The notes: generated from the letters alone by a model not told the origin. Counted from the first letter of the stretch, positions 44,311-54,472 are shown. The stretch: DNA of 64,000 bases from CAYYMH01 sp964472785 (GCA_964472785.1 CAYYMH010000017.1:1-64000), one strand, 5' to 3'. A program made the numbers and translations.

Positions 44311-46563
44311 TTACTCACACTGGTCTTGCGCTTCAACGACACCGATTGAAGTCATGTTGACAATATCGTTCACTTCGCAACCACGCTGCAGAATATGCAC
44401 TGATTTCTGAAGTCCCATCAAAATCGGTCCGATCGCTTCAGCCCCGCCTAAACGCATTAGCAATTTATAAGCAATATTGCCTGATGCCAAATCCGGGAAT
44501 ATCAGCACATTGGCGCCGCCTTTCAAGCTGGAGAACGGATAGTCTTCATTGATGATTTCAGGCACCACTGCCGTATCAGCCTGCATTTCACCATCGATCA
44601 TCAGTGAAGGATCTTTTGTTTTTACCAGCTCAACCGCTTGCTTTACTTTCACGGATAACGGGTGTTCAACACTGCCAAAATTCGAGAACGACAACATGGC
44701 AATCCGAGGCTCGACATCAAAACGCTTCACCGTTTCAGCGGTCAGTATCGCGATATCTGCCATTTCTTCAGCAGTCGTCTCAATGTTCACCGTAGTATCT
44801 GCACAGCAGATAATTTTGTTTTTAAACAGCAGCATGTACATACCAGCGACTTTGGATACTTCAGGACGCTTTTTAATTATTCTGAGTGCAGGTCGGATCG
44901 TATCGGGATAATTCATTGTCAATCCGGCTATCACACAATCCGCATCTCCTTTGTGAACCATCATTGGTGCAAAGAAACGTTTTTGTGACATAATTTTCCG
45001 CACGTCATACATGGAGTGTCCTCTGCGCTGACGCATTTTATAGTACTCTTCGCAGTAGTCGTCAAATTTCGATGAGGTTTCCGGATCGATAATTTCAACA
45101 TCTTTGAGGTCCAATTGTAACTCTTTAGCACGTTTTTCGATTACTTCTTTTCGACCCAGCAGAAGCGGCGTGGCGATTTTCTCCTGGATCGCAATATTGG
45201 CAGCACGTAAAACTTTGTCATGCTCACCTTCAGGATAGACAACCCGTTTCGGATCTTTGGTCGCTTTATTAATTACAATGCGCATCATCTCCTGTGAACG
45301 GCCCAGTCGCGCTTCCAACTCTTCCCGGTATTGATCCAGATCAATCTGAATTTTCGCGACTCCGGAATCCATGGCTGCTTTTGCCACTGCCACTGCTTCC
45401 CAGAGCAACACACGCGGATCAAACGGTTTCGGAATGATATATTCTCTTCCAAAAGAAAGACGCTCTACGCCGTAAGCCTTGCAAACAGAGTCAGGGACAT
45501 CCTCTTTTGTTAAATTCGCCAATGCATAGGATGCTGCAATTTTCATTTCATCATTAATCGCTTTGGCACGCACGTCCAATGCACCGCGGAAAATAAACGG
45601 AAATCCCAGCACATTATTAACCTGATTGGGATAATCGGAACGACCTGTTGCCATAATCACATCGGAGCGTGCAGCAACCGCATCTCCGTAGGTTATTTCA
45701 GGATCGGGATTTGCCATGGCAAAAATAATCGGGTTGTCCGCCATGGAACGCACCATATCCTGGGACACACAATCTTTCACTGAAACGCCGCAAAAAACAT
45801 CCGACCCTTTCATAGCGTCTTCCAAAGTGCGACGCTTTGTGTCCACTGCATATTTTTCCTTGTACGGATTCATGCCGGCTTCGCGTCCTTTATAAATAAC
45901 GCCTTTTGAATCGCACATAATGATATTTTCGTGTTTGACACCTAACAGCACGTACAGGTCTGCACAGGCGATTCCAGCCGCACCCGCACCGTTGATGACC
46001 ACTATCACATCTTCGATTTTTTTATCGGCTAACTCAAGCGCATTGATCAATGCAGCGCCCGAGATAATCGCGGTACCGTGTTGATCATCATGGAAGATAG
46101 GAATGTTGGTTGTCTTCTTGAGTGTTTCTTCGATGTAAAAACATTCCGGAGCTTTAATATCTTCTAAATTGATGCCTCCAAAAGTTGGTTCCATCAGTTG
46201 AACTGCTTTAATAACTTCATCCGGATCTTCTGTGTCCAACTCGATATCAAAAACATCAATGTCTGCAAATCTTTTAAACAACACTCCTTTACCTTCCATC
46301 ACCGGTTTACCGGCAAGCGCACCGATATTTCCTAATCCAAGTACTGCCGTTCCGTTTGAAACGACCGCAACCAAATTCCCTTTTGCTGTGTAAGTGAAAA
46401 CATCCTCAGGATTTTCTTCAATCTTTCGACAAGGTTCAGCTACTCCCGGTGTGTAAGCCATGGACAAGTCTCGTTGCGTCGCACACGGTTTCGTCGGAGT
46501 GACCTCAACTTTACCTTTTCGGTCTCTGCTGTGATAAATTAATGACTCTTTTTTAAAATCCAT
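44311..46563 (-). CDS. maeB: NADP-dependent malic enzyme with C-terminal phosphotransacetylase domain
   Basis: 750 residues. Malic enzyme part (1-410): LSMAYTPGVAEPC, VLGLGNIGALAGKPVMEGK, FGGINLEDIKAPECF, HDDQHGTAI, INGAGAAGIACADL for NAD(P). From about 430 a phosphate acetyl/butyryltransferase-like domain (RVVYPEGEHDKVLRAA to the end), which in MaeB enzymes is thought to sense acetyl-CoA rather than catalyse. Converts malate to pyruvate and CO2 with NADPH. Unusual leader: the ribosome site is 31 bases from the ATG with a hairpin between (see 46561-46601). Confidence 0.95.
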   Translation of the reverse strand: MDFKKESLIYHSRDRKGKVEVTPTKPCATQRDLSMAYTPGVAEPCRKIEENPEDVFTYTAKGNLVAVVSNGTAVLGLGNIGALAGKPVMEGKGVLFKRFADIDVFDIELDTEDPDEVIKAVQLMEPTFGGINLEDIKAPECFYIEETLKKTTNIPIFHDDQHGTAIISGAALINALELADKKIEDVIVVINGAGAAGIACADLYVLLGVKHENIIMCDSKGVIYKGREAGMNPYKEKYAVDTKRRTLEDAMKGSDVFCGVSVKDCVSQDMVRSMADNPIIFAMANPDPEITYGDAVAARSDVIMATGRSDYPNQVNNVLGFPFIFRGALDVRAKAINDEMKIAASYALANLTKEDVPDSVCKAYGVERLSFGREYIIPKPFDPRVLLWEAVAVAKAAMDSGVAKIQIDLDQYREELEARLGRSQEMMRIVINKATKDPKRVVYPEGEHDKVLRAANIAIQEKIATPLLLGRKEVIEKRAKELQLDLKDVEIIDPETSSKFDDYCEEYYKMRQRRGHSMYDVRKIMSQKRFFAPMMVHKGDADCVIAGLTMNYPDTIRPALRIIKKRPEVSKVAGMYMLLFKNKIICCADTTVNIETTAEEMADIAILTAETVKRFDVEPRIAMLSFSNFGSVEHPLSVKVKQAVELVKTKDPSLMIDGEMQADTAVVPEIINEDYPFSSLKGGANVLIFPDLASGNIAYKLLMRLGGAEAIGPILMGLQKSVHILQRGCEVNDIVNMTSIGVVEAQDQCE

Positions 46564-46601
46564 AATTCGCGCGAAATAAATTTCGCTTCACTCACCTCCT
46601 T
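46561..46601 (-). promoter_or_regulatory. Hairpin between ribosome site and start codon of maeB
   Basis: On the minus strand AAGGAGG (46595-46601) is followed by TGAGTGAA, a hairpin GCGAAA-TTTA-TTTCGC (46571-46586), then GCGAATT and ATG (46563-46561). The linear gap of 31 bases is too long, but folding out 16 bases leaves 15. No other in-frame ATG or GTG fits the ribosome site. An overlapping GTG frame (12 codons, ending inside maeB) starts just after it. Confidence 0.5.
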
Positions 46602-46824
46602 CATAAATCCAAGTTAATAAAATTTAATGAATTAAAATTCTTCGCCATTCTGATTTTCCAAATGAGAATTGCGAGCTGATTTAAAATGAATTCAATATAA
46701 TTAAAAGAAATATCAGAGTCAAGATTTATATGATAATTTTTTGAATGATCAGGAATTTAGAATTAAATTACTCAATTTCAGTCGAATCGCTAATAATCGC
46801 ACTTTTTTTCATGTATAATTAAAC

Positions 46825-47829
46825 CTAATCTTCAGTTAAATTATCCACGATTTCCGGCAATTTACCATTGACATCCAAACCGGCGGGATCACCCAACCCT
46901 TTGAATAATAGCTCTTTCCCATTTTTCTGTAAGCGATAAAATTCAACTTCAACTCGAGAACTCAACGACTCGGAAATACGGGTGACCATATTTGCATTTG
47001 AAGGTCCCTGCAATACGCCGCCAATCGTTCGCTCCGCTGATATTTTCAACATATACTTACCGTCACTCACTTCAATTTGAGCATGTTTATCTGTAACTTG
47101 ACATTTATTTAACTTTGCGCCGGTGTACGTGGCAAAACGGTAGAGTTTTCCCGAAAATAGAAGTCCGATGATAAATCCCCGAAAGGAACTTTTCAACCAG
47201 GGAATTTTGGCAATCGAAGCGACTAAACTGATACTCTGATTTTTGAAATGATTGGATTGAATCCAAATATAGGCACTGGGAAAGGAATGTCCCCAATCCT
47301 TTTCAACATAGCCGCGTCCGTCAGTAAAATCGATGTTATCTCCGTTAATTTGCATTTTTCCAGTTAATGCATGGTCAAAACTTAATACGCCATGGTAACA
47401 TTCCATAAAGGGAACGAAAGCATACCATCCCATGATTCCCGGAGAAAGCAACTTCACGGGCCATGGTTTAAATTCACTAAAATTTATCGTGCCCTCTACA
47501 CGCCGTTCTTCGGATTCGATTTTTAGACTCATGTAATCCGAGCAGAAATAATTTTGATCAATCCTGATTTCAAATTTTTGTGTCGATGCAAAAAATTGTT
47601 CAATCGGAAAGCGATGATAGGTTGATTGATGAGTATGCCCATCCAAAATTTGAATAAATGCGTGGGAGTCATCATTCGCCTTGTCAATATAGACACCGGG
47701 GATAAAGGCATAGACATAATTGCGGTTCTTGTCGACAATCTTAAAAAACCATCCTTCGAAAAAATTTTCTTTTATGCGGTCACCGTGAAAAACCTGCGGT
47801 CGCCAGAATCGTAATATATTCATCTTCAT
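46825..47829 (-). CDS. Tocopherol-cyclase-family protein
   Basis: 334 residues, no signal peptide or clear membrane helix. Opens FWRPQVFHGDRIKENFFEGW then FFKIV, the hallmark start of the tocopherol cyclase family (WxPxxFHG ... FEGWYFK). Later WGHSFPSAYIWIQSNHF and GGVLQGP are typical. The plant VTE1 enzyme closes the chromanol ring of prenylated quinols; most bacterial members are untested. It stands back to back with a UbiA prenyltransferase gene (89-base gap), so the two may be co-regulated and share a pathway. Weak ribosome site. Confidence 0.75.
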   Translation of the reverse strand: MKMNILRFWRPQVFHGDRIKENFFEGWFFKIVDKNRNYVYAFIPGVYIDKANDDSHAFIQILDGHTHQSTYHRFPIEQFFASTQKFEIRIDQNYFCSDYMSLKIESEERRVEGTINFSEFKPWPVKLLSPGIMGWYAFVPFMECYHGVLSFDHALTGKMQINGDNIDFTDGRGYVEKDWGHSFPSAYIWIQSNHFKNQSISLVASIAKIPWLKSSFRGFIIGLLFSGKLYRFATYTGAKLNKCQVTDKHAQIEVSDGKYMLKISAERTIGGVLQGPSNANMVTRISESLSSRVEVEFYRLQKNGKELLFKGLGDPAGLDVNGKLPEIVDNLTED

Positions 47830-47918
47830 CTAAACATTTATTAATGATAACGTTTTAATTAATTTAAAATTCTAATATTAAAAAACAAGGAATATTTTAA
47901 TTAAGAAAGGACTTCCCC

Positions 47919-48851
47919 ATGACTAACCAAAAACCCGCTCTCTCGATGATGATTCGCGCCCGGTTTCTTTCTTCGATTCTTTCCCCACTGATCGCCGGAA
48001 CCTTGCTTGCCGCAACAATTAATGAATCGTTCAGTATTTTGGGATTTTTATTTGTACTAATCATGGGAATCGGTCTGCATGCTGCCACCAATGTTTACAA
48101 TGATATTTACGATACGATTCAGGGAACAGACAAAATAAACGTACATCGCAATGAATTTAGTGGTGGTTCAGGAACGCTGTTAACGAATCCGGAGCTTATG
48201 CCAACGCTTTATAAAATCGCCCGCATATCTTTACTCATTGCTCTCGCCGCAACAATTGCACTGATGTTTGTTGTCAAAAAAGAACTCTGGCTCCACCTGT
48301 GGATTCTGTACGGACTGTCAGCGTTCTTTAGCAAATATTATACAGCAGCACCTGTGAAATTGGCTTATCGCGGTTTGGGAGAATTTTTCGTCTGGTTTGC
48401 TTTTGGGCCCATGGCAATCATGGTCGCAGCCGTCAGCCAGAATGTTGGTTTTCATCCTACAATTATCACGGCCTTACCAATTACCGGCATCAGCACTTTA
48501 TCCATTCTGCTAATCGGACAGATGATCGATTTGGATGCGGACAAAGCAACAGGAAAACACGGTATCTCAGCCAGGAAAGGCAATAAAGTCACTGCCTATT
48601 TTTATTTGTCAGTCCAGCTATTTGCCATGTTAAATATCGTAGTGCTCTCATTCATGATTCCAAACAACGGATTTTTCGTACTGATCGCACTGATCCCGTA
48701 TTTAATATTTTTACCAAAAGTCTGGAAAATCATGCAACAGCACTTTGACAATGCTGATGAAACAAAAAAAGCAGCCATGTTCAATGTGCAACTCCATTTA
48801 TTTTTTGCATTATTGTTCAGCATGGGTATCGGGTTAACGTTTATTTTTTAA
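47919..48851 (+). CDS. UbiA-family prenyltransferase (MenA-like)
   Basis: 310 residues with about 8-9 membrane helices. First Asp-rich motif NVYNDIYDTIQGTD (near 60) and second DLDADKATGKHG (near 204) bind the prenyl diphosphate through Mg. Length and the motif form fit 1,4-dihydroxy-2-naphthoate polyprenyltransferase, so menaquinone synthesis is the default guess. No other men genes are near, and the divergent neighbour is a tocopherol-cyclase homolog, so prenylation of another aromatic is possible. Ribosome site AAAGGAC. Confidence 0.85.
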   Translation: MTNQKPALSMMIRARFLSSILSPLIAGTLLAATINESFSILGFLFVLIMGIGLHAATNVYNDIYDTIQGTDKINVHRNEFSGGSGTLLTNPELMPTLYKIARISLLIALAATIALMFVVKKELWLHLWILYGLSAFFSKYYTAAPVKLAYRGLGEFFVWFAFGPMAIMVAAVSQNVGFHPTIITALPITGISTLSILLIGQMIDLDADKATGKHGISARKGNKVTAYFYLSVQLFAMLNIVVLSFMIPNNGFFVLIALIPYLIFLPKVWKIMQQHFDNADETKKAAMFNVQLHLFFALLFSMGIGLTFIF

Positions 48852-49093
48852 TTTCATACACATTTACTTGACATTTTTCAACAAAGTTACTATATTAAGC
48901 TTGCTGCTTCTCGGATTAATTATCAACATAAATTATATTAATTTAACCGCTGAGTTGGCGAAGATTGCAGAGAATTTTTTAAAAAATCCGTGACCTTTAG
49001 TGACAGAGTAACACTATTTCTGTTTTCATGCAATCACTAAAGTGGATATTATTTGCAAAAATACAATGGAAAGATTATTTCGGAGGATTTGTT

Positions 49094-51127
49094 ATGAAAC
49101 GCTGCATGATAGTTTTCTTCATTCTGTTTATATTTTTAAACCTATCTATTGCTCAAAATAATCGCCCCATCACAGTTGAAGACCTGTTTTCCTTTGGGCG
49201 AGTTTCTGATCCCCAACTTTCACCGGACGGGAAATGGATCAGCTACACCGTGAAATTTTATGAAATGGAAACGAACAAAAGCAACAGCGACATTTGGCTG
49301 GTTTCCAGTGACGGAAAAGTGACCGAACAACTTACAAGCCATGAAAAAGCGGACTTCGGCGCCAGATGGCACCCGGATGGTGAGAAAATCGCATTCGTTT
49401 CCACCCGGACCGGTACGCCTCAAATTTACCTGATTTCTCCGGAGGATAAAAATCCCAAACAATTGAGCACGATTTCGACCGGCGCCAGCGGTATCGTCTG
49501 GTCGCCGGATGGAAAATATATCGCTTTTTCATCAGAGGTTTATCCCGATTTAAAAACGGATGAGGAAAATAAATTACGCGATCAACAAAAGGACGAATCG
49601 TTAGTCAAAGCCAAAATTATCGACCGGCTCTTTTACCGGCATTGGAACCGCTGGACCGAGGAAAAACGAAGCCATGTCTTCGTGATGCGCAGCGATGGCG
49701 GTGAAGCCTGGGATGTCACACCGGGTGATTACGATTCTCCGCCGCTGGATTTGGGGAGCAGCCACGATTATGCTTTTTCGCCGGACAGCAAACACATCGC
49801 CTTCGTCCGGAATGAAGATCCGGTAGTGGCGATTTCCACCAATAATGATATTTTCGTCACACCTGTATTGGGTGGAAAAATAACGAAAATTACAACAAAC
49901 AAAGCCAACGATAATCAGCCGGTTTTCTCTCCGGACGGCATTTATTTAGCCTATCGCGCCATGGAGCATCCGGGTTTTGAAGCAGATCAGTATGATTTGA
50001 TTCTCTTTAACCGGCAATCTGAAAAGCGAACAAATCTGACATTAGCTTTTGATCGTACGGTGGGTGATTTTCAATTCACACCGAACGGAAAAATCATTTA
50101 CTTCACTGCTCAAAATCAGGGCAGAAACTGTATTTACAGAGTTCCTGCTGCCGGGGGAGATGTGGAAAAAGTTGTTCAGTCTCATTACATCAGAGATTTT
50201 TGTATTTCACCGGATAGTGAACATCTCTATTTTACCCGGGAGTCGATTAATCAACCCACTGAAATTTACCGGGCTAAAATCAATGGTGAAGCCATTACCC
50301 AGCTCACCTTTACCAATAAGAATTTAGTGGATCAATTGGAAATGAACGATCTGGAGGACTTCTGGTTTCAGAGCTTTGACGGTCAAAAAGTAAACGGCAT
50401 GCTGATTAAACCACCGCGGTTCGATCCGAATAAAAAATATCCGATGATTTACTTAATTCACGGCGGTCCCCAGGGTATGTGGTCAGACAACTTCCACTAC
50501 CGCTGGAATGCCCAAATGTTCGCCGCACCGGGTTACGTTGTGGCGATGGTGAATTTTCGAGGGTCAAAGGGATACGGGCAGGAATTCTGTAACGCAGTCA
50601 GTAAAAACTGGGGAGGCGGGCCGTACAAAGATTTGATGGAGGGCGTGAATTATCTGACCCAAAATTATGATTTCATCGACGGTAAAAGGTTAGCCGCAGC
50701 CGGCGCATCTTACGGCGGATTCATGATTAACTGGATCGCCGGACGCGACCATCCGTTCAACGTATTGGTATCGCACGACGGTGTTTACGATCAACGCTCC
50801 ATGTACGGCGCGACCGAGGAGCTGTGGTTTCCGGAATGGGAGTTTGGCGGTACACCCTATGAAAATCCCAAGCTTTACGAAAAATGGTCACCATCGAATT
50901 ATGCCAAGAATTTTGAAACGCCGACGCTGGTAATCCACGGAGAAAATGACTTTCGCGTTCCTGTCACTCAAGGGTTTCAAATGTTCACTGCACTCCAGCG
51001 AAACGGTGTACCTTCGAAATTGCTCTATTTTCCCGATGAAGACCATTTCGTCACCAAGCCACAAAATGCGAAACTGTGGTGGAAGACGGTTCATGATTGG
51101 ATTGCAGAGTGGATTGATGTTAATTAG
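49094..51127 (+). CDS. Secreted S9 prolyl-oligopeptidase-family peptidase
   Basis: 677 residues from the ATG at 49094, chosen for CGGAGG 7 bases upstream and the signal peptide it gives (MIVFFILFIFLNLSIAQ). N-terminal beta-propeller (about 25-400) with PD40-like blades: LSPDGKWISYTVKF, WHPDGEKIAFVSTR, WSPDGKYIAFSS. Alpha/beta hydrolase domain from about 420: HGGPQGMW, nucleophile in GASYGGF (near 540), Asp in GENDFRVPV and His in DEDHFVTKP. Likely an acylaminoacyl or dipeptidyl peptidase for peptide scavenging outside the cytoplasm. Confidence 0.92.
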   Translation: MKRCMIVFFILFIFLNLSIAQNNRPITVEDLFSFGRVSDPQLSPDGKWISYTVKFYEMETNKSNSDIWLVSSDGKVTEQLTSHEKADFGARWHPDGEKIAFVSTRTGTPQIYLISPEDKNPKQLSTISTGASGIVWSPDGKYIAFSSEVYPDLKTDEENKLRDQQKDESLVKAKIIDRLFYRHWNRWTEEKRSHVFVMRSDGGEAWDVTPGDYDSPPLDLGSSHDYAFSPDSKHIAFVRNEDPVVAISTNNDIFVTPVLGGKITKITTNKANDNQPVFSPDGIYLAYRAMEHPGFEADQYDLILFNRQSEKRTNLTLAFDRTVGDFQFTPNGKIIYFTAQNQGRNCIYRVPAAGGDVEKVVQSHYIRDFCISPDSEHLYFTRESINQPTEIYRAKINGEAITQLTFTNKNLVDQLEMNDLEDFWFQSFDGQKVNGMLIKPPRFDPNKKYPMIYLIHGGPQGMWSDNFHYRWNAQMFAAPGYVVAMVNFRGSKGYGQEFCNAVSKNWGGGPYKDLMEGVNYLTQNYDFIDGKRLAAAGASYGGFMINWIAGRDHPFNVLVSHDGVYDQRSMYGATEELWFPEWEFGGTPYENPKLYEKWSPSNYAKNFETPTLVIHGENDFRVPVTQGFQMFTALQRNGVPSKLLYFPDEDHFVTKPQNAKLWWKTVHDWIAEWIDVN

Positions 51128-51141
51128 AATTTAATATTAGC

Positions 51142-51213
51142 CACAGAGAATCAGAGTACACAGAGTAACATATTTTTTTATTTTATTCTCTGTGTATTCT
51201 GTGACTCCGTGGT
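51142..51213. repeat. Dispersed palindrome, CACAGAG type
   Basis: Left arm CCACAGAGAATCAGAG then TACACAGAG (51142-51166); right arm CTCTGTGTATTCTGTG then ACTCCGTGG (51189-51213). About 20 of 25 positions pair, loop 22 bases. Could double as a terminator between the S9 gene and the MCE operon. Confidence 0.7.
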
Positions 51214-51238
51214 AAGTAAGAAAATAGGATGAGCAACC

Positions 51239-52210
51239 ATGGTCACACGCGCTCAAAAAATTCGACTCGGTGTTTTTCTCTTTGTATCGATTATGATTCT
51301 GATTATCGCTGTCGGGTTAATTACCGGCAGTCAGTTTTTCAAAAAGAGAGACATTTATTTCATTCGATTCAAAGATGTTTCGCTCACTGGTTTGGAAATC
51401 GGTTCAGCAGTCAAATATCGCGGTATCCGCATCGGAAAAATTGAAGATATCTTTATTGACAAACAAGATATCACTTCAATTATTGTTAAGATCAGTATTA
51501 AGCCGGATGTCCCAATCAAAGAGGATACCGAAGCAGTGCTCACTTTAATTGGGATCACCGGACTCAAAATGATCGAACTGCAAGGCGGAACCAACGAAGC
51601 AGAACCGTTGCCCCCCCAAAGTTATATCACGGCTGGTCATTCACTGGTTGAAACTATTTCAGGGCGGGCAGAAATTATCACCCAAAAATTAGAGCAAATA
51701 CTTAACAATTTTGCCAAATTTCTTGAGCCCACTCGCAGAGATCAGCTTTTCAGACTGGTGGACAATACAAGCAAAACATTGGAGAGCTTTCAAACCTTGC
51801 TGGACACCAATCAGACCAATATTCATCTGACGATTCAGAATTTTGAAAAATTTAGCGGTCGGCTGGATACGTTCATGGTGACCTCGAATCTGGCAATGAA
51901 CGATATTCGAGCGCTCACAAGATCGACAGAGCTGAGATCCACTATCAAAAATATCGAGGTCGTATCATCCGAATTGGAGCAGGCAAATCTGTCAGAGCTT
52001 ATCCAAAAAATGTCAGAAGCGCTGGAGCAAACGAACCGTACGTTCACGCATCTGGATTTAACTTTATTAAAGAGCCGACGCGACATCATTCAATCGACAG
52101 AAATTTTGCGGGAAAGTCTGGAATATTTTAACGAATTCACCCGCTTAATCAGTGAAAATCCGTCTTTATTATTGCGGAGTGCCCCACAAAAAGAAATCGA
52201 GGAGCGATAG
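51239..52210 (+). CDS. MCE-domain substrate-binding protein (MlaD-like)
   Basis: 323 residues. One N-terminal membrane helix (about 12-32), then the MCE domain (about 38-118) with VSLTGLEIGSAVKYRGIRIGKIEDI, split as GLEIGSAVKYRGIRIG, and LIGITGLKMIEL. The rest (about 130-310) is long helical, likely a coiled-coil tube. MCE proteins form hexamers that carry lipid between membranes. First gene of a five-gene operon with lipoprotein, barrel, permease and ATPase. Confidence 0.9.
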   Translation: MVTRAQKIRLGVFLFVSIMILIIAVGLITGSQFFKKRDIYFIRFKDVSLTGLEIGSAVKYRGIRIGKIEDIFIDKQDITSIIVKISIKPDVPIKEDTEAVLTLIGITGLKMIELQGGTNEAEPLPPQSYITAGHSLVETISGRAEIITQKLEQILNNFAKFLEPTRRDQLFRLVDNTSKTLESFQTLLDTNQTNIHLTIQNFEKFSGRLDTFMVTSNLAMNDIRALTRSTELRSTIKNIEVVSSELEQANLSELIQKMSEALEQTNRTFTHLDLTLLKSRRDIIQSTEILRESLEYFNEFTRLISENPSLLLRSAPQKEIEER

Positions 52211-52215
52211 ATTAA

Positions 52216-52908
52216 ATGAAAATTATATTTGAATTTCGTAAAATAATCATCGTTTTTTTGTTGATGCTTACTGTACTCATACTTGGGTGTTCGTCCCGCA
52301 CAATACAGCGAAAATATTTTATCTTAGATTATCAACCAGTGCTTCGTGATAGCTCGCTTACTGTGGAAAATCCATTTCCTTATGAAGTTCAAGTTCGCAC
52401 TATGGATATTCCCCGAACTTACGATCGAGTGGGAATCGTCGTTCGCTACTCCGCTCACCAGTTGAACTATTACCGTTATAATTTATGGGCGATCCGTCCG
52501 CAGATTATTATTTCGGACTTGATTGTCAAACAGATTTCTAATTATGAAATTTTCAATAAATGTCAGCGAGAATTTTTAGAGGAACGACCCGATTATGAAA
52601 TCTATGGTTTTATTCGGGCAATTGAGAAATTTGATAGTGAAGCGTACACCGCCGCACATTTTTCCATGGAGCTCAACTTGCGAACATACGAAGGTTACGA
52701 AACCGTGCTTACACACGAATTCGACAGAGAAGAAGAAATGCCCGTATTCCGAATGGATTTATTCGCTAAAAAGTTGAGTGATATTTTGAAAGAGGAGACT
52801 GACATTTTTATTGGTAAAATGATCCAGTATTTCAACGAAAAACTGGATCAGGAAACCATCGAAGAAGAGAAAAAAAAGGGGATTGAAACTTCCAATGAAA
52901 AAAAATAA
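52216..52908 (+). CDS. Lipoprotein of MCE transporter (PqiC/ABC auxiliary-like)
   Basis: 230 residues. Lipobox LILGC places the acylated Cys near 25. Mature part has YFILDYQP and an AYTAAHFSMELNL-type strand pattern, resembling auxiliary lipoproteins of the PqiC/YmbA type that go with MCE transporters. The C-terminal 30 residues are highly charged (EEEKKKGIE). Starts 5 bases after the MCE gene; its end overlaps the next gene by 14 bases. Confidence 0.7.
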   Translation: MKIIFEFRKIIIVFLLMLTVLILGCSSRTIQRKYFILDYQPVLRDSSLTVENPFPYEVQVRTMDIPRTYDRVGIVVRYSAHQLNYYRYNLWAIRPQIIISDLIVKQISNYEIFNKCQREFLEERPDYEIYGFIRAIEKFDSEAYTAAHFSMELNLRTYEGYETVLTHEFDREEEMPVFRMDLFAKKLSDILKEETDIFIGKMIQYFNEKLDQETIEEEKKKGIETSNEKK

Positions 52909-54466
52909 TTCACACATATCATTTAATAAAAAACAGGTATATTTTTGGATGTTCCTTTGGGGAATATTTTTTCTTTTGAGCCAAACCTATGCTCAACATG
53001 AAAAAAAATACAATTGGATCGCCCCACCTCCGCAGTATCAGCTCGATCAGGAGGGTTTGGATGATGTTAAAGGATTAGGGCGTATTTTTCTTCCCACCAT
53101 GACCAATTCGGATTTCGAGCCGGTATACACTGTTTTTCAAAATGACTCCATGATCAAAGTTCAGAAGATGGGCAAAAGCGTTTTCCTGCGTCCCGGCAAA
53201 TATACCATCACCTTCGGTTCCGGCACATTAGACCAAATGATGACGCGAACGATTGAGCTGCGAGCTGAGGAAACTCGCATCATTGAACCGACCTGGAGCG
53301 GTTTGACCATCCGCATCATTGACGAGTTGCGTAACTGGCTGAAAGAGCCTTATGAATTGTACCGCCTGCCTGAGGGAGAAGCCTACGGCATTGGTTATGG
53401 TGCCGATGAGCAATTAGGAGAAAATCTCCAAACATGGATATTGAAGCCCGGCCTGTATAAAATCGTAAAGCTGGGTGAACACGTGAACACCTACGTCAAT
53501 TTTGCGACTGTCCGTCTGTTGCCCGGCGACTTGACACAATACACAATCGTGATTGACAGCGAAACAAAGAATTTCAAAGGCGCCGGAATTCTCGAATCCG
53601 AAATGAAATCACGAAGCAGAACAAACTGGACGACCTATGGGGCGTTGTACGGAAGCTTCACCTTGAATCGAGCGAACAATATTACTTCGGAAGAGGAGCA
53701 AACCAGTATGGCGTTCGTCGCTCAACTGGATTATAATATTAATTACAACACAAAGCAGCATTATTTCCTGTCCCGCGGATTAATCGAGGAAGGCTGGAAC
53801 ATGCAGCAGGAGCAGAGCAGTTTTCGCAGCTACCTGGATAATATTCGACTCAAAAACACCTACATTTTTTACTTTCTGTCAGGCATCGGACTTTACGGGC
53901 GATTTTTTCTGGAAACCAACCTCTTTGAAACGATTTATTACTACGACAAACCGACCACGGTCATTTTTTATGATAAAGAGGGAAACGTAAAAAAAAGACA
54001 CGTCGATGTCAAAGACATCTCAGTTTCACCAAAATTTTCTCCGTTGGAGTTAAAGGAGGGACTGGGAATCAATATATCGTTTATACGTTCATTACGCGCC
54101 AACTTTAACATCAGAATGGGGATGGGATTCCGTCAGAATATTAACTGGAAATTGTTCACGCAAAACACAGATGACGACACGACATTTTTTGAAAAAGAAT
54201 CGGCGTACCTCCGCGGACCCGAGGCCTCGGTGCTGGGGAATTTACGTATTTTTAGAAACGTTATGATCACTTCAGAATTGGATATGCTCATTCCATCCGG
54301 TCAAGACAATCAGTTAGTCTATGATTGGGAAAACAATTTAAATTATCGTGTGTCCAAAAATATTTCAATCGACTACACGGTTCGCATTAAAAAAGATCCG
54401 TCGATTGTGCCCTATGTACAATCGGAACAAATTCTTTTACTGAGATATTCATATATTTTATTTTAG
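52895..54466 (+). CDS. Putative outer-membrane barrel protein of the MCE operon
   Basis: 523 residues from the ATG at 52895 (a TTG four codons earlier is possible). Signal peptide with hydrophobic core FWMFLWGIFFLLS ending TYAQ. Residues about 60-240 are beta-rich with PGKYTITFGSG and LKPGLYKIVKLGEH, PEGA-like carbohydrate- or wall-binding folds. From about 255 amphipathic strands with aromatic pairs continue to a C-terminal YILF, typical of outer-membrane barrels. No family recognised. Embedded between lipoprotein and permease genes, it may be the outer-membrane end of this lipid-transport path. Confidence 0.6.
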   Translation: MKKNNSHISFNKKQVYFWMFLWGIFFLLSQTYAQHEKKYNWIAPPPQYQLDQEGLDDVKGLGRIFLPTMTNSDFEPVYTVFQNDSMIKVQKMGKSVFLRPGKYTITFGSGTLDQMMTRTIELRAEETRIIEPTWSGLTIRIIDELRNWLKEPYELYRLPEGEAYGIGYGADEQLGENLQTWILKPGLYKIVKLGEHVNTYVNFATVRLLPGDLTQYTIVIDSETKNFKGAGILESEMKSRSRTNWTTYGALYGSFTLNRANNITSEEEQTSMAFVAQLDYNINYNTKQHYFLSRGLIEEGWNMQQEQSSFRSYLDNIRLKNTYIFYFLSGIGLYGRFFLETNLFETIYYYDKPTTVIFYDKEGNVKKRHVDVKDISVSPKFSPLELKEGLGINISFIRSLRANFNIRMGMGFRQNINWKLFTQNTDDDTTFFEKESAYLRGPEASVLGNLRIFRNVMITSELDMLIPSGQDNQLVYDWENNLNYRVSKNISIDYTVRIKKDPSIVPYVQSEQILLLRYSYILF

Positions 54467-54472
54467 AGTCAC

